Shown one piece after another: positions 1 to 6,612 of a stretch of 14,091 nt of DNA. Numbering within the stretch: the stretch's first letter is position 1; every line of letters starts with the position of its first letter. The notes under the pieces are model-generated. The model saw nothing but the letters and a program-made list of their open reading frames with translations. It did no database searches and had not been told where the DNA came from. A program made the position numbers and the translations under genes. The DNA comes from DAOTUB01 sp034437455 (GTDB lineage Bacteria > Chloroflexota > Anaerolineae > B4-G1): NCBI GenBank assembly GCA_034437455.1, contig DAOTUB010000139.1, positions 1-14,091 on the forward strand. Direction: 5' to 3'.

Positions 1-2
1 TG

Positions 3-56
3 ACCACTCTCGCTCGGCTGGTGCGGGAAGCGACGGCCGCAACGGGCAACATCTAG
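3..56 (+). CDS. C-terminal tail of an unidentified protein (partial)
   Basis: An open frame enters from the left window edge and ends at TAG (54-56), giving TTLARLVREATAATGNI. Its codons are strongly GC-ending (CTC, CTG, GTG, GCG, GCC, GGC, AAC, ATC), as in the certain genes of this window, which is the only reason to call it coding. Seventeen residues are too few to assign a family. A short palindrome without a T-run (TCGAC/GTCGA, 66-79) follows, so no clear terminator separates it from the next promoter. Confidence 0.35.
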   Translation, partial: TTLARLVREATAATGNI

Positions 57-147
57 CGTTGTCCCTCGACGCATGTCGATCACTGAGCCTCGCCTACCCC
101 TCTACGGGGGCCTACTGCTTCGAAAACCCTCCTTCACCCCACGCCGT

Positions 148-176
148 TTGACTTTTGGAGCGTTTAGCGGTATCTT
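148..176 (+). promoter_or_regulatory. Sigma-70-type promoter for the small membrane protein
   Basis: A TTGACT -35 box (148-153) and a TATCTT -10 box (171-176) are separated by 17 nt. Transcription would start near 183, leaving a leader of about 40 nt before the ATG at 224. The -35 box is strong and the -10 box matches consensus at four of six positions. Confidence 0.5.
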
Positions 177-223
177 ATAGTGGTGACGGTTCCCGATTTT
201 CCATTTTTGGAAGGAGGCCATCC

Positions 224-427
224 ATGTTAGACGATCTACGAGAGCAAGTGATTCAGGCGGATGAAGAGTATGAAGAAGAGCAAGAAGCACGCTTTGCCCG
301 GTTCCAGTTCCTTCTCGATCTGAAACCACAACAGCGGTTGGTGCTGGCTGTCCTGCTCTTTCTGGACGTGGCACTGTGTGGCTGCATGGTGTTGGTGATG
401 ATGGGGCGGGTGGGGCCGCCGTTCTAG
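224..427 (+). CDS. Small single-pass membrane protein (67 aa), function unknown
   Basis: The ATG at 224 was chosen over an in-frame ATG at 155 because an AAGGAGG Shine-Dalgarno (211-217) sits 6 nt upstream of it and a promoter lies at 148-176. Residues 1-23 are very acidic (DEEYEEEQEA) and probably form a soluble helix. Residues 38-61 are a hydrophobic membrane segment containing a CGC motif, and the protein ends soon after it, GRVGPPF. I do not recognise a family. The acidic N-terminus and basic flank (K34, R38) suggest a small inner-membrane protein; the topology is inferred. A mobile element inserted 28 nt downstream of the stop separates it from the nucleoside kinase gene, so any earlier co-transcription may have been disturbed. 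Confidence 0.65.
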   Translation: MLDDLREQVIQADEEYEEEQEARFARFQFLLDLKPQQRLVLAVLLFLDVALCGCMVLVMMGRVGPPF

Positions 428-446
428 AGCAAAACATACTCACCAA

Positions 447-455
447 GCTCACACA
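447..455. repeat. Left 9-bp target-site duplication of the MITE
   Basis: GCTCACACA directly abuts the left terminal inverted repeat and is repeated exactly at 617-625 just outside the right one. This is the expected footprint of a transposition event. Confidence 0.8.
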
Positions 456-616
456 GGGTATAATTCAAAACTCTGGGGGACAGGTTTCTTTTTTCTCCAG
501 ACTGTATCTTTTCAATAAAACGGGGCTATGTAGCCGAGGTTTCCATACCTCGCGGACCTGCGCGCTATGGAAAGCGCGGCTACGTCGAAAGCTCCCCAGA
601 GTTCTGAATTATACCC
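456..616. mobile_element. MITE-like non-autonomous element (161 bp)
   Basis: The left end (456-478) begins GGGTATAATTCA and continues to a GGGG run. The right end (594-616) is its reverse complement with one mismatch (22 of 23). Perfect 9-bp direct repeats flank the element. It has no coding capacity, so a transposase elsewhere in the genome would have to move it. Nine-base duplications are seen with IS4-like and some other IS families, but family assignment from this alone is a guess. The interior carries a REP-like paired palindrome (530-583). The element fills most of the gap between the small membrane gene and the nucleoside kinase gene, ending 41 nt before the latter's ATG, and may affect its transcription. 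Confidence 0.8.
530..583. repeat. REP-like paired palindrome, copy 1
   Basis: Two 23-nt arms face each other. The left arm (530-552) is GTAGC followed by a hairpin CGAGG-TTTCCATA-CCTCG. The right arm (561-583), read on the minus strand, is GTAGC followed by CGCGC-TTTCCATA-GCGCG. An 8-nt spacer separates them. Each arm folds alone and the two arms can also pair with each other. The GTAG tetranucleotide before a small hairpin, in a head-to-head pair, matches the known layout of REP/BIME elements mobilised by RAYT (TnpA-REP) transposases; membership of that class is inferred. A second copy lies at 11043-11097. Confidence 0.75.
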
Positions 617-625
617 GCTCACACA
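617..625. repeat. Right 9-bp target-site duplication of the MITE
   Basis: GCTCACACA follows the right terminal inverted repeat immediately and is identical to 447-455. Confidence 0.8.
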
Positions 626-657
626 AACTCCGGCCCAAGCCAAAGTGATAGTTTGCA

Positions 658-2364
658 ATGGGAAGTAACCAAACCCTGGTTCGAATCTCTGAACCCCGTA
701 AAACGGCGCAAATCCAGCTCCCCGATGGCCGCACCTTCGAGGCACCCAGGGGAACACCGCTGGAACAATACTTCCAGACAGCGTTGGGCGACAGCCCCGT
801 GCCCATCATCGCGGCGTTGGTCAACGGTGAACTGCGCGAACTGACCTACCCCATGTGGGTCGACGCCGAGGTCCAGCCCTTGTTCCTCTCCGACTCTGAC
901 GGCGTGCGCATCTACCGGCGCGCCCTCTCCTTCCTCCTGGTGACCGCCGTCCGCGAGCTGTTCCCAGAGACCCAGGTGTTTGTAGATCACTCGCTCCCCT
1001 TTGGCGGCTTTTTCTGCGAGGTACTGGGGCGGCATCCGTTCAACACGGAGGAACTGGCGCAGATCGAGACCCGCATGCGCGAGATCGTCGCCGCAGATGT
1101 CCCGATCAAGGTTGAGCGAGCGCCTCTCGCTGAGGCCATCGAGATGTTCCGCGCGCGCGGCGAGTTGGAAAAAGTACAATTGTTGGGCCACCGTAAAAAA
1201 GACTATCTCAAGCTCTACAGTCTGCGCGGCTCACGCGACTATTTTCACGGCTACATGGTGCCTTCGACCGGATACCTGCGCTACTTTGCCCTCCATCTTT
1301 GGTCGCCGGGATTTGTGCTCCAGTACCCCCGCCGCCACCGCCCGACGGAGCTCCTCCCGGTGCGCGACTCTCCGCACTTGCTGTCGATCTTTCGCGAGTA
1401 TGGCGAGTGGCTGCGACTGCTCGGCGTGGATTCGGTGGGCGGGTTGAACGAGGTCATCGCCAATGACCGCATCCGCGAACTCATCCTCGTCTCGGAGGCG
1501 CTGCACGAACAACGCATCGCGAGGATCGCCAGCTTGATCGATCGCTGGCGGGACGAGATACGGCTGGTGTTTATCGCCGGCCCATCCTGTGCCGGCAAAA
1601 CCACCTTCTCCAAGCGACTCTCGATCCATCTGCTGGCGCACGGCATCCGGCCCTTTCCCCTGGAGATGGATAATTATTTTGTCGAGCGCGACAAGACGCC
1701 CCGCGATGAGAATGGCGAGTATGATTTTGAGGCGCTGGAGGCGCTCGACGTGGAGCTATTTAACCAACATCTGCTGGCCCTGATGTATGGAGAAAATGTG
1801 CAACTTCCTCGCTTCAATTTTCACACGGGTTGTAGAGAGCAGGGCGAAACCGTCCGACTTGCCCCCGACCACGTCATCATCGCCGAGGGCATCCACGGGT
1901 TGAATCCAAAACTGGCGGCTGAAATGCCCCAAGAGCGTATATTTCGCATCTTTGCCTCGGCCCTGACTCAACTCAACATCGACCGACACAACCGGGTGCC
2001 GACGACGGACACCCGGCTCATCCGGCGCGTCGTGCGGGACGCCATCTACCGGGGATATACGGCGGAAGAGACCCTGAACCGCTGGGAGAGTGTGCGGCGG
2101 GGGGAAAAGCGGCACATCTTTCCCTACCAGGAGCACGCCGACGTGATGTTCAACTCGGCGCTGGTCTACGAACTGGCGGTGCTCAAGCGATTGGCGGAGC
2201 CGCTGTTGTTGCAGGTCGATCCCTCCAGCCCCCGGCGCGCGGAGGTCAAGCGTCTGCTGGCCCTCCTGCAATGGTTCGAGCCTTGCGACACAGACCTGAT
2301 CCCGGACAACTCGATCCTGCGCGAGTTCATCGGTGATTCGATCCTGCGTGATTACGCGCCGTGA
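658..2364 (+). CDS. Nucleoside (uridine-type) kinase with TGS and ThrRS-like N-terminal domains
   Basis: Predicted to phosphorylate a nucleoside, probably uridine or cytidine, with a nucleoside triphosphate in pyrimidine salvage in the cytoplasm. The 568 residues show a TGS domain (about 17-78, IQLPDGRTFEAP), a region resembling the second additional domain of threonyl-tRNA synthetase (about 85-270, starting FVDHSLPFGG), then a uridine-kinase P-loop domain (about 300-520). The P-loop GPSCAGKTT is at 308-316 and the acceptor-site motif EMDNYF at 336-341. The ThrRS-like part keeps H111 but has G and F where the HxxxH metal motif would have its second His, so editing activity is unlikely. An in-frame TAG lies two codons upstream of the ATG at 658, which is therefore the first usable ATG; no Shine-Dalgarno is visible. 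The architecture is known for nucleoside kinases in Clostridia, Thermotogae and Chloroflexota; true substrate unknown. The TolB-like gene follows after 27 nt. Confidence 0.88.
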   Translation: MGSNQTLVRISEPRKTAQIQLPDGRTFEAPRGTPLEQYFQTALGDSPVPIIAALVNGELRELTYPMWVDAEVQPLFLSDSDGVRIYRRALSFLLVTAVRELFPETQVFVDHSLPFGGFFCEVLGRHPFNTEELAQIETRMREIVAADVPIKVERAPLAEAIEMFRARGELEKVQLLGHRKKDYLKLYSLRGSRDYFHGYMVPSTGYLRYFALHLWSPGFVLQYPRRHRPTELLPVRDSPHLLSIFREYGEWLRLLGVDSVGGLNEVIANDRIRELILVSEALHEQRIARIASLIDRWRDEIRLVFIAGPSCAGKTTFSKRLSIHLLAHGIRPFPLEMDNYFVERDKTPRDENGEYDFEALEALDVELFNQHLLALMYGENVQLPRFNFHTGCREQGETVRLAPDHVIIAEGIHGLNPKLAAEMPQERIFRIFASALTQLNIDRHNRVPTTDTRLIRRVVRDAIYRGYTAEETLNRWESVRRGEKRHIFPYQEHADVMFNSALVYELAVLKRLAEPLLLQVDPSSPRRAEVKRLLALLQWFEPCDTDLIPDNSILREFIGDSILRDYAP

Positions 2365-2391
2365 GCAATGATTGACGAGGTGGCATAAGCA

Positions 2392-4284
2392 GTGTCTCAC
2401 GAGCAAGAGACAGCCCAGAAACAAAGGGGGGCGCTCCGGCGGCTGGGGAACCGCATCGCCTTCACCCTCGCCTGGCTGCGCAACCCGGATGAGGTGGGGC
2501 AGCCCATCACCCTGCGACCTCGCGGCGTGCGGCTGCTCGTCCTGCTGATCCTGGGCAACCTGGCTATCCTGGCCATGCTGGTCGCCGCGCTGTATCAACT
2601 GGCCGGGACGACCGTCGTCCAGGTACCGCCCCGGCAGATCGTTGCCACCGTGACGTTCCGGCCCTCGCCCACCCCGGCCCCCACTCCCACCCCTCTCGGC
2701 AGCGGTGGCGCCATCGCCTTCACCCTGCGGCGCGGCGGCAACACCGACGTCTATGCGCTCAATCAGAGCGACCGGCAACTGGTGCGGTTGACCTACGATC
2801 CGGCCGAGGACCGCGATCCGTCTTGGTCGCCCGACGGTGGCTATATCGCCTTTGCCTCGAATCGCGCCGACAACTGGGACATCTACCTGCTGGACCTGGT
2901 CAGCGGCACGCTGATCCGCCTGACCCACGACCCGGACTTTGACGCCAACCCGAGTTGGTCGCCCGATGGCAACTGGATCGCCTTTGAATCGTACCGTCGT
3001 GGGAATCTCGACATCTATGTGATGAGCACCACTGGGAAGCAAATGCAACGCATCACCACCGACTCGGCCCCTGACTATGGACCCGTCTGGTCGCCCGATA
3101 GTCGCACGCTTGCCTTTACATCCTTCCGCGATGGCAACAAGGATATTCATCTCCGATCTCTGGACGACCGCGAAGAGATCAATATCACTCAAAGCCCGGA
3201 TCTGGACGAGAACGACCCGGCCTGGTCCCCCGACGGGGCGCAACTGGCCTACGTCAGCGGGCCGCGCGGCAATCCGGCTATCCAGGTGACGACTTTTGAT
3301 TGGAATACGATGACGGTCGATCAGACCCAGACCGAGTACTTTGGCACTGGAGGTTCCCCGGCCTGGGCGCCCGATGGAACGAGCCTGGTCTATACCTACG
3401 AACGGGGCAGGCGCAGCTATCTCGTCGCCGCCGATATGACAGGGTGGGCCTTGTTCCACGAGGTCTATAGCACCAACGGCTTGCTAAAAGATCTGGCCTG
3501 GACGAAGCTGGCGCTTTCTCCCCGCATCGTGGCCCGCGCTCAAGCTGACGAGCCATCCGTCGAGCCGCCCGTCTATGTCGAAGTGGTGCAGCCGACACCG
3601 TCCACGGGTCCACCCTACGAGCTGGTTCAGATCTCCGACGTGGAAACCGATCGAGACGAAACCGCGCTCCTCTCTGACCGGGTGAACGAGAGCTTTAACG
3701 CGCTGCGCCAGCGCACGGTCGAGGAAGCAGGGTGGGATTACCTGGCCAGCCTGGGCAGCTCGTGGGTGCCGATCACCTACACGCCGCCCTCGGGACACTC
3801 GCGCAGAAGTTGGCGACTCTGTGGTCGGGCGATCGGCCTGGATCAGGAGCCTTACGAAGCGGCTTTGCCGAGTGACGATCCACAGGTTGAGCTGATACGG
3901 CAGGACGTGGGCAACGTCACCTACTGGCGTATCTTTCTTCGGGCAGCGGAGCAGGATGGCAGCATGGGCCAGCCGCTGCGCGAAGCGCCGTGGGATTTGA
4001 ACGCTCGCCAGGAGGAGGGACGCGCCGGCGTGGAAGGCGGCACGACCCGGGAGCGCGTTCCCACCGGCTACTATGTGGACTTTACCACGCTGGCCAACGA
4101 TTATGGCTGGGAACGACTGCCGGCCCTGTGGCGCTGGCGTTACTTTTGGCCGGACATTCGCTGGTGGGAATTCCAAAAGACGGATGGCCTGAGCTGGTGG
4201 GAATGTATGTTGGAGGTTTTCGAACCGGACGAGATTGAGGCTACTTTCGGACCGATCCCAGGATATGAGGGCAACGAAGAATGA
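2392..4284 (+). CDS. Membrane-anchored TolB/PD40 beta-propeller repeat protein
   Basis: Residues 1-45 are a cytoplasmic basic segment, 47-71 a single transmembrane helix, and 91-101 a proline/threonine linker (PSPTPAPTPTP). From about 105 to 350 run TolB-type (WD40-like PD40) repeats, each with a W(S/A)PD core: WSPDGG (145), WSPDGN (189), WSPDSR (233), WSPDGA (278), WAPDGT (325). The propeller is thus predicted to lie outside the membrane. A second region (about 405-610), rich in Trp near its end (RWRYFWPDIRWWEF, SWWECMLEVF), does not match a family I know. The start is GTG at 2392, with a modest GAGGTGG 8 nt upstream, 27 nt after the nucleoside kinase stop. The stop overlaps the next ATG (ATGA). 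Such proteins usually act as extracytoplasmic binding or scaffold proteins; ligand unknown. There is no sign of Pal or Tol partners nearby. Confidence 0.85.
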   Translation: MSHEQETAQKQRGALRRLGNRIAFTLAWLRNPDEVGQPITLRPRGVRLLVLLILGNLAILAMLVAALYQLAGTTVVQVPPRQIVATVTFRPSPTPAPTPTPLGSGGAIAFTLRRGGNTDVYALNQSDRQLVRLTYDPAEDRDPSWSPDGGYIAFASNRADNWDIYLLDLVSGTLIRLTHDPDFDANPSWSPDGNWIAFESYRRGNLDIYVMSTTGKQMQRITTDSAPDYGPVWSPDSRTLAFTSFRDGNKDIHLRSLDDREEINITQSPDLDENDPAWSPDGAQLAYVSGPRGNPAIQVTTFDWNTMTVDQTQTEYFGTGGSPAWAPDGTSLVYTYERGRRSYLVAADMTGWALFHEVYSTNGLLKDLAWTKLALSPRIVARAQADEPSVEPPVYVEVVQPTPSTGPPYELVQISDVETDRDETALLSDRVNESFNALRQRTVEEAGWDYLASLGSSWVPITYTPPSGHSRRSWRLCGRAIGLDQEPYEAALPSDDPQVELIRQDVGNVTYWRIFLRAAEQDGSMGQPLREAPWDLNARQEEGRAGVEGGTTRERVPTGYYVDFTTLANDYGWERLPALWRWRYFWPDIRWWEFQKTDGLSWWECMLEVFEPDEIEATFGPIPGYEGNEE

Positions 4285-4856
4285 CACAAGGGCAACTATG
4301 GGAACCCAGGCTTGGCGGCCAACAGCCGCGGACCGCACGCATCATCGTGCTGACCGGTGAGCGTGGCGTTGGAAAGAGCACCGTCTGTTGTGCGACCGTC
4401 GTCCTGGCGCAGGCCCGGGGATACACGTGCGGCGGCATCATCACCCTGAGCCGCCCCAACGGTGACCGAGATCTGCTCGATGTGCGGAACAACGAGGCGC
4501 GCCGGCTGACCCTCGCCCCTGGTGAAGAGCCAGCCGTGATTCAAGGCCGCTTTCGCTTCGATCCCGATACTCTAGAATGGGGAAACGCCGCGTTGGCCTG
4601 CGGCCTTGCCTGTGATCTGCTCGTGGTGGATGAACTGGGACCATTGGAGATAGAACGTAAAGGGGGTTGGCAAAACGCGTTCGACGCGTTGCACAGGGCC
4701 AATTTTGCGCTGGCGATCGTCGTCGTCCGCCCCGAGTTGGTCGTGCAGGCTCAAATTCGGCTACCCAGCAGCGCGACGACGATGATCGCCGTGACACTCC
4801 AAAACCGAGATCGACTGCCCGCCATATTTCTGGAGATACTGGAGCGTGATGTGTGA
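4281..4856 (+). CDS. THEP1-family nucleoside-triphosphatase (P-loop NTPase)
   Basis: Predicted soluble NTPase of the THEP1/NTPase_1 family, which hydrolyses ATP, GTP and other nucleotides to the diphosphate in vitro; the cellular role is not established. The 191-residue protein, close to the usual family length, has a Walker A motif GERGVGKST (26-34), a cysteine pair just after it (CC, 36-37), the family signature GGIIT (51-55) and a Walker B LLVVDELGPLE (113-123). It starts at an ATG overlapping the TolB-like stop by four bases (ATGA), so translation is probably coupled. Placed with a nucleoside kinase two genes upstream, it may belong to nucleotide turnover. Its stop is 10 nt from the stop of the convergent sufU gene with no hairpin between, so the two transcripts must overlap. 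Confidence 0.85.
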   Translation: MTQGQLWEPRLGGQQPRTARIIVLTGERGVGKSTVCCATVVLAQARGYTCGGIITLSRPNGDRDLLDVRNNEARRLTLAPGEEPAVIQGRFRFDPDTLEWGNAALACGLACDLLVVDELGPLEIERKGGWQNAFDALHRANFALAIVVVRPELVVQAQIRLPSSATTMIAVTLQNRDRLPAIFLEILERDV

Positions 4857-4866
4857 AACGCCAGGC

Positions 4867-5244
4867 TCAGGTTTCTTCCCAATTGGCCAGACCCTTTTGT
4901 AGCACTCGCAGCGGCAACAGTCCACATTTGGCCCGCACCGGTCCCAGCGTGACGCCCAGCATCTTGAACATATCCTCGTCCTGCAACGCTTTTAACTCCT
5001 CCACCGTCTTGCCCTGGATCTCTTCGGTAAACATCGAGGCGGACGCCATACTGATCACACAGCCCTCGCCGCTGAACCGCGCCTCGTCTACCCATCCATC
5101 CTTCAGCCGAATGTCGAGCCGCACCACGTCGCTACAGAGTGGATTGCTCTGCTCGTAGGAGATGTCTGGGTCCTCCAACGTCCCCTCGTTGCGCGGGTGG
5201 CCGTAATGATCGAGAATGTGCTCGCGATACAAATCGTCCTCCAT
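4867..5244 (-). CDS. sufU: SufU-type iron-sulfur cluster assembly sulfur acceptor/scaffold
   Basis: IscU/SufU-fold protein that accepts sulfur from the cysteine desulfurase SufS for Fe-S cluster assembly in the cytoplasm. The 125 residues keep the ligand set: C37 in NPLCSD, D39, C62 in GEGC and C107 in RAKCGLLP. The spacing between C62 and C107 is long, as in SufU rather than IscU. Start chosen at 5244 because GGAGGG lies 7 nt upstream; a second in-frame ATG at 5259 has no Shine-Dalgarno. It follows sufS by 26 nt in the same direction. In Gram-positive-type systems SufU is a zinc-dependent sulfurtransferase to SufB; whether this one is scaffold or transferase is open. No sufBCD genes are in the window. 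Confidence 0.9.
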   Translation of the reverse strand: MEDDLYREHILDHYGHPRNEGTLEDPDISYEQSNPLCSDVVRLDIRLKDGWVDEARFSGEGCVISMASASMFTEEIQGKTVEELKALQDEDMFKMLGVTLGPVRAKCGLLPLRVLQKGLANWEET

Positions 5245-5270
5245 CTGCTCTCCCTCCATTGTGATCGCCG

Positions 5271-6515
5271 CTATCTGCTGACGCCCAATCGCTTCTGCGT
5301 CTTTTGAACGCCCTCCACCAGCCGATCCACCTCCTCGCGCGTGTTGTAGAGGTAGAAACTGGCCCGCGCTGTAGGTCCCAACCCGAAGCACTCGTGGAGC
5401 GGCTGGGCGCAGTGAAAGCCAGCGCGGATGGCGACGCCCTCCCAATCGAGCATCTGGGCCAGGTCGTGGGGGTGGATCGATGCGACGGCGAAGGCGACCA
5501 CGCCGCTTCGCTCCTCGGCCGGCGGCCCGATCACGCGCACACCCGGCGTCTTTTCCAATTGCTCCAGGGCGTAGGCTGCCAGTTCCTGCTCGTGCGCCCA
5601 GATCGCGTCCAGGCCCAACCGACTCAAATAATCCACTGCCGCGCCGAACCCCACCGCCTCGGCGATGGCGGGCGTGCCGGCCTCGAACTTTTGCGGCAGG
5701 TCGTCCCAGATTGCCTTCGCGCGCCCCACCCGCTGGATCATCCCCCCGCCGCTGAATAGAGGCGGCATTGCCTCCAGCAACTCGGACCGTCCGTAGAGCA
5801 CGCCGATCCCCGTCGGCCCACACATCTTGTGGGCGGAAAAGGCCAAAAAATCGCAGTCCAACGCCTCAACGTCCACCGGCATGTGAGGCACGCTCTGCGC
5901 CGCGTCCAGCAGCACCCGCGCGCCCGCAGCGTGGGCGCGCGCGATGATCTCTCGCGCCGGGTTTACCGTGCCCAGCACGTTGGAGATGTGTGTGAAAGCG
6001 ACCAACTTGACCGGTCCTTGCAGAAGCCGGTCGAGGGACACCAGATCGAGCCGTCCCTCGTCGGTCACCGAGACGTAGGCGAGCTTGGCGCCGGTCTCTT
6101 GGGCAAGCCACTGCCAGGGCAACAGATTGCTGTGATGCTCCATCTCGGTGACGAGGATGCGGTCGCCCGGCTCCACGTGGGTTCGCCCCCAGGCATAGGC
6201 TACCAAGTTGATCGCCTCCGTCGTGTTGCGGACAAAGATCACAGTACGCGGCTGGGGCGCGTGGATGAACGAGGCGACCTTGTCCCGCGCCCCTTCGTAG
6301 GCGGCGGTCGCTTCCTCGCTCAACGTGTGCACGCCCCGGTGGATGTTCGAGTAGTGGGCGCTGTAAAAATCGCTCAACGCCCCGATCACCGCCCGCGGCT
6401 TTTGCGTCGAGGCGGCGTTGTCGAGATAGGCCAGCGGTTTGCCGTGTATCTCTCGCGCCAGGATGGGAAAATCGGCTCTCAAAGCGATAGGATCGAGTTT
6501 CTTTTCAGTATGCAC
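5271..6515 (-). CDS. sufS: SufS-type (class II) cysteine desulfurase
   Basis: PLP-dependent enzyme that removes sulfur from L-cysteine as a persulfide for Fe-S cluster assembly, releasing alanine. The 414 residues match the family length. Visible residues: LDNAAST (31-37), H127 in TEMEHHSN for PLP stacking, D204 and Q207 in LLDAAQS contacting PLP, K230 in SAHK forming the Schiff base, and catalytic C369 in RAGFHCAQPL, which matches the class II RxGxHCA signature. The start is a GTG at 6515 preceded by AAGGTGG; there is no in-frame ATG near the N-terminus, and the LDPIALRADFPIL start is typical of the family. It heads a two-gene unit with sufU and has its own promoter (6567-6595). A 7-bp tandem repeat lies in its 5' leader. 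Confidence 0.93.
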   Translation of the reverse strand: MHTEKKLDPIALRADFPILAREIHGKPLAYLDNAASTQKPRAVIGALSDFYSAHYSNIHRGVHTLSEEATAAYEGARDKVASFIHAPQPRTVIFVRNTTEAINLVAYAWGRTHVEPGDRILVTEMEHHSNLLPWQWLAQETGAKLAYVSVTDEGRLDLVSLDRLLQGPVKLVAFTHISNVLGTVNPAREIIARAHAAGARVLLDAAQSVPHMPVDVEALDCDFLAFSAHKMCGPTGIGVLYGRSELLEAMPPLFSGGGMIQRVGRAKAIWDDLPQKFEAGTPAIAEAVGFGAAVDYLSRLGLDAIWAHEQELAAYALEQLEKTPGVRVIGPPAEERSGVVAFAVASIHPHDLAQMLDWEGVAIRAGFHCAQPLHECFGLGPTARASFYLYNTREEVDRLVEGVQKTQKRLGVSR

Positions 6516-6538
6516 ATTCCACCTTCGCCAAATCTGAC

Positions 6539-6566
6539 TACTGGCTACTGATTACTGACTACTGAA
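6539..6566. repeat. Four tandem 7-bp repeats in the sufS leader
   Basis: Four consecutive heptamers read TACTGGC, TACTGAT, TACTGAC and TACTGAA; a degenerate fifth (tctgac) precedes them. They occupy the stretch between the sufS -10 box and its Shine-Dalgarno, so they would overlap the transcription start and the 5' leader on the minus strand. Heptamer short tandem repeats of this type are dispersed in several bacterial genomes; a regulatory role is not shown. Confidence 0.75.
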
Positions 6567-6595
6567 AGTATATCACGATTGGCCCCTCCTGCAAA
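6567..6595 (-). promoter_or_regulatory. Promoter for sufS-sufU
   Basis: On the minus strand TTTGCA (6590-6595) and TATACT (6567-6572) are spaced by 17 nt. Transcription would begin near 6560, inside the heptamer repeats. It physically overlaps the rightward methyltransferase promoter. Confidence 0.6.
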
Positions 6596-6606
6596 TGTGC
6601 TATAAT
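6579..6606 (+). promoter_or_regulatory. Promoter for the methyltransferase gene, probably giving a leaderless mRNA
   Basis: A perfect TATAAT (6601-6606) is preceded at 16 nt by TTGGCC (6579-6584). Only six bases separate the -10 box from the ATG at 6613, so the transcript would start at or next to that start codon with no room for a Shine-Dalgarno. Confidence 0.6.
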
Positions 6607-6612
6607 GCCGCC

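Noticed and set aside
66..79. Palindrome TCGACGCATGTCGA as a terminator of the leftmost gene.
   Set aside because: The stem is 5 bp and no T-run follows.
1756..3459. A 567-codon open frame on the minus strand.
   Set aside because: It lies antisense to the nucleoside kinase and TolB-like genes, whose motifs are unmistakable; its product is low-complexity and arises from the GC-rich codon pattern.
5245..5823. In-frame upstream extension of sufU into sufS.
   Set aside because: The extension is low-complexity and out of frame with sufS; the family N-terminus and a Shine-Dalgarno define the start at 5244.
6539..6566. CRISPR-like array.
   Set aside because: Units are 7 bp with no spacers and no cas genes; it is a short tandem repeat.
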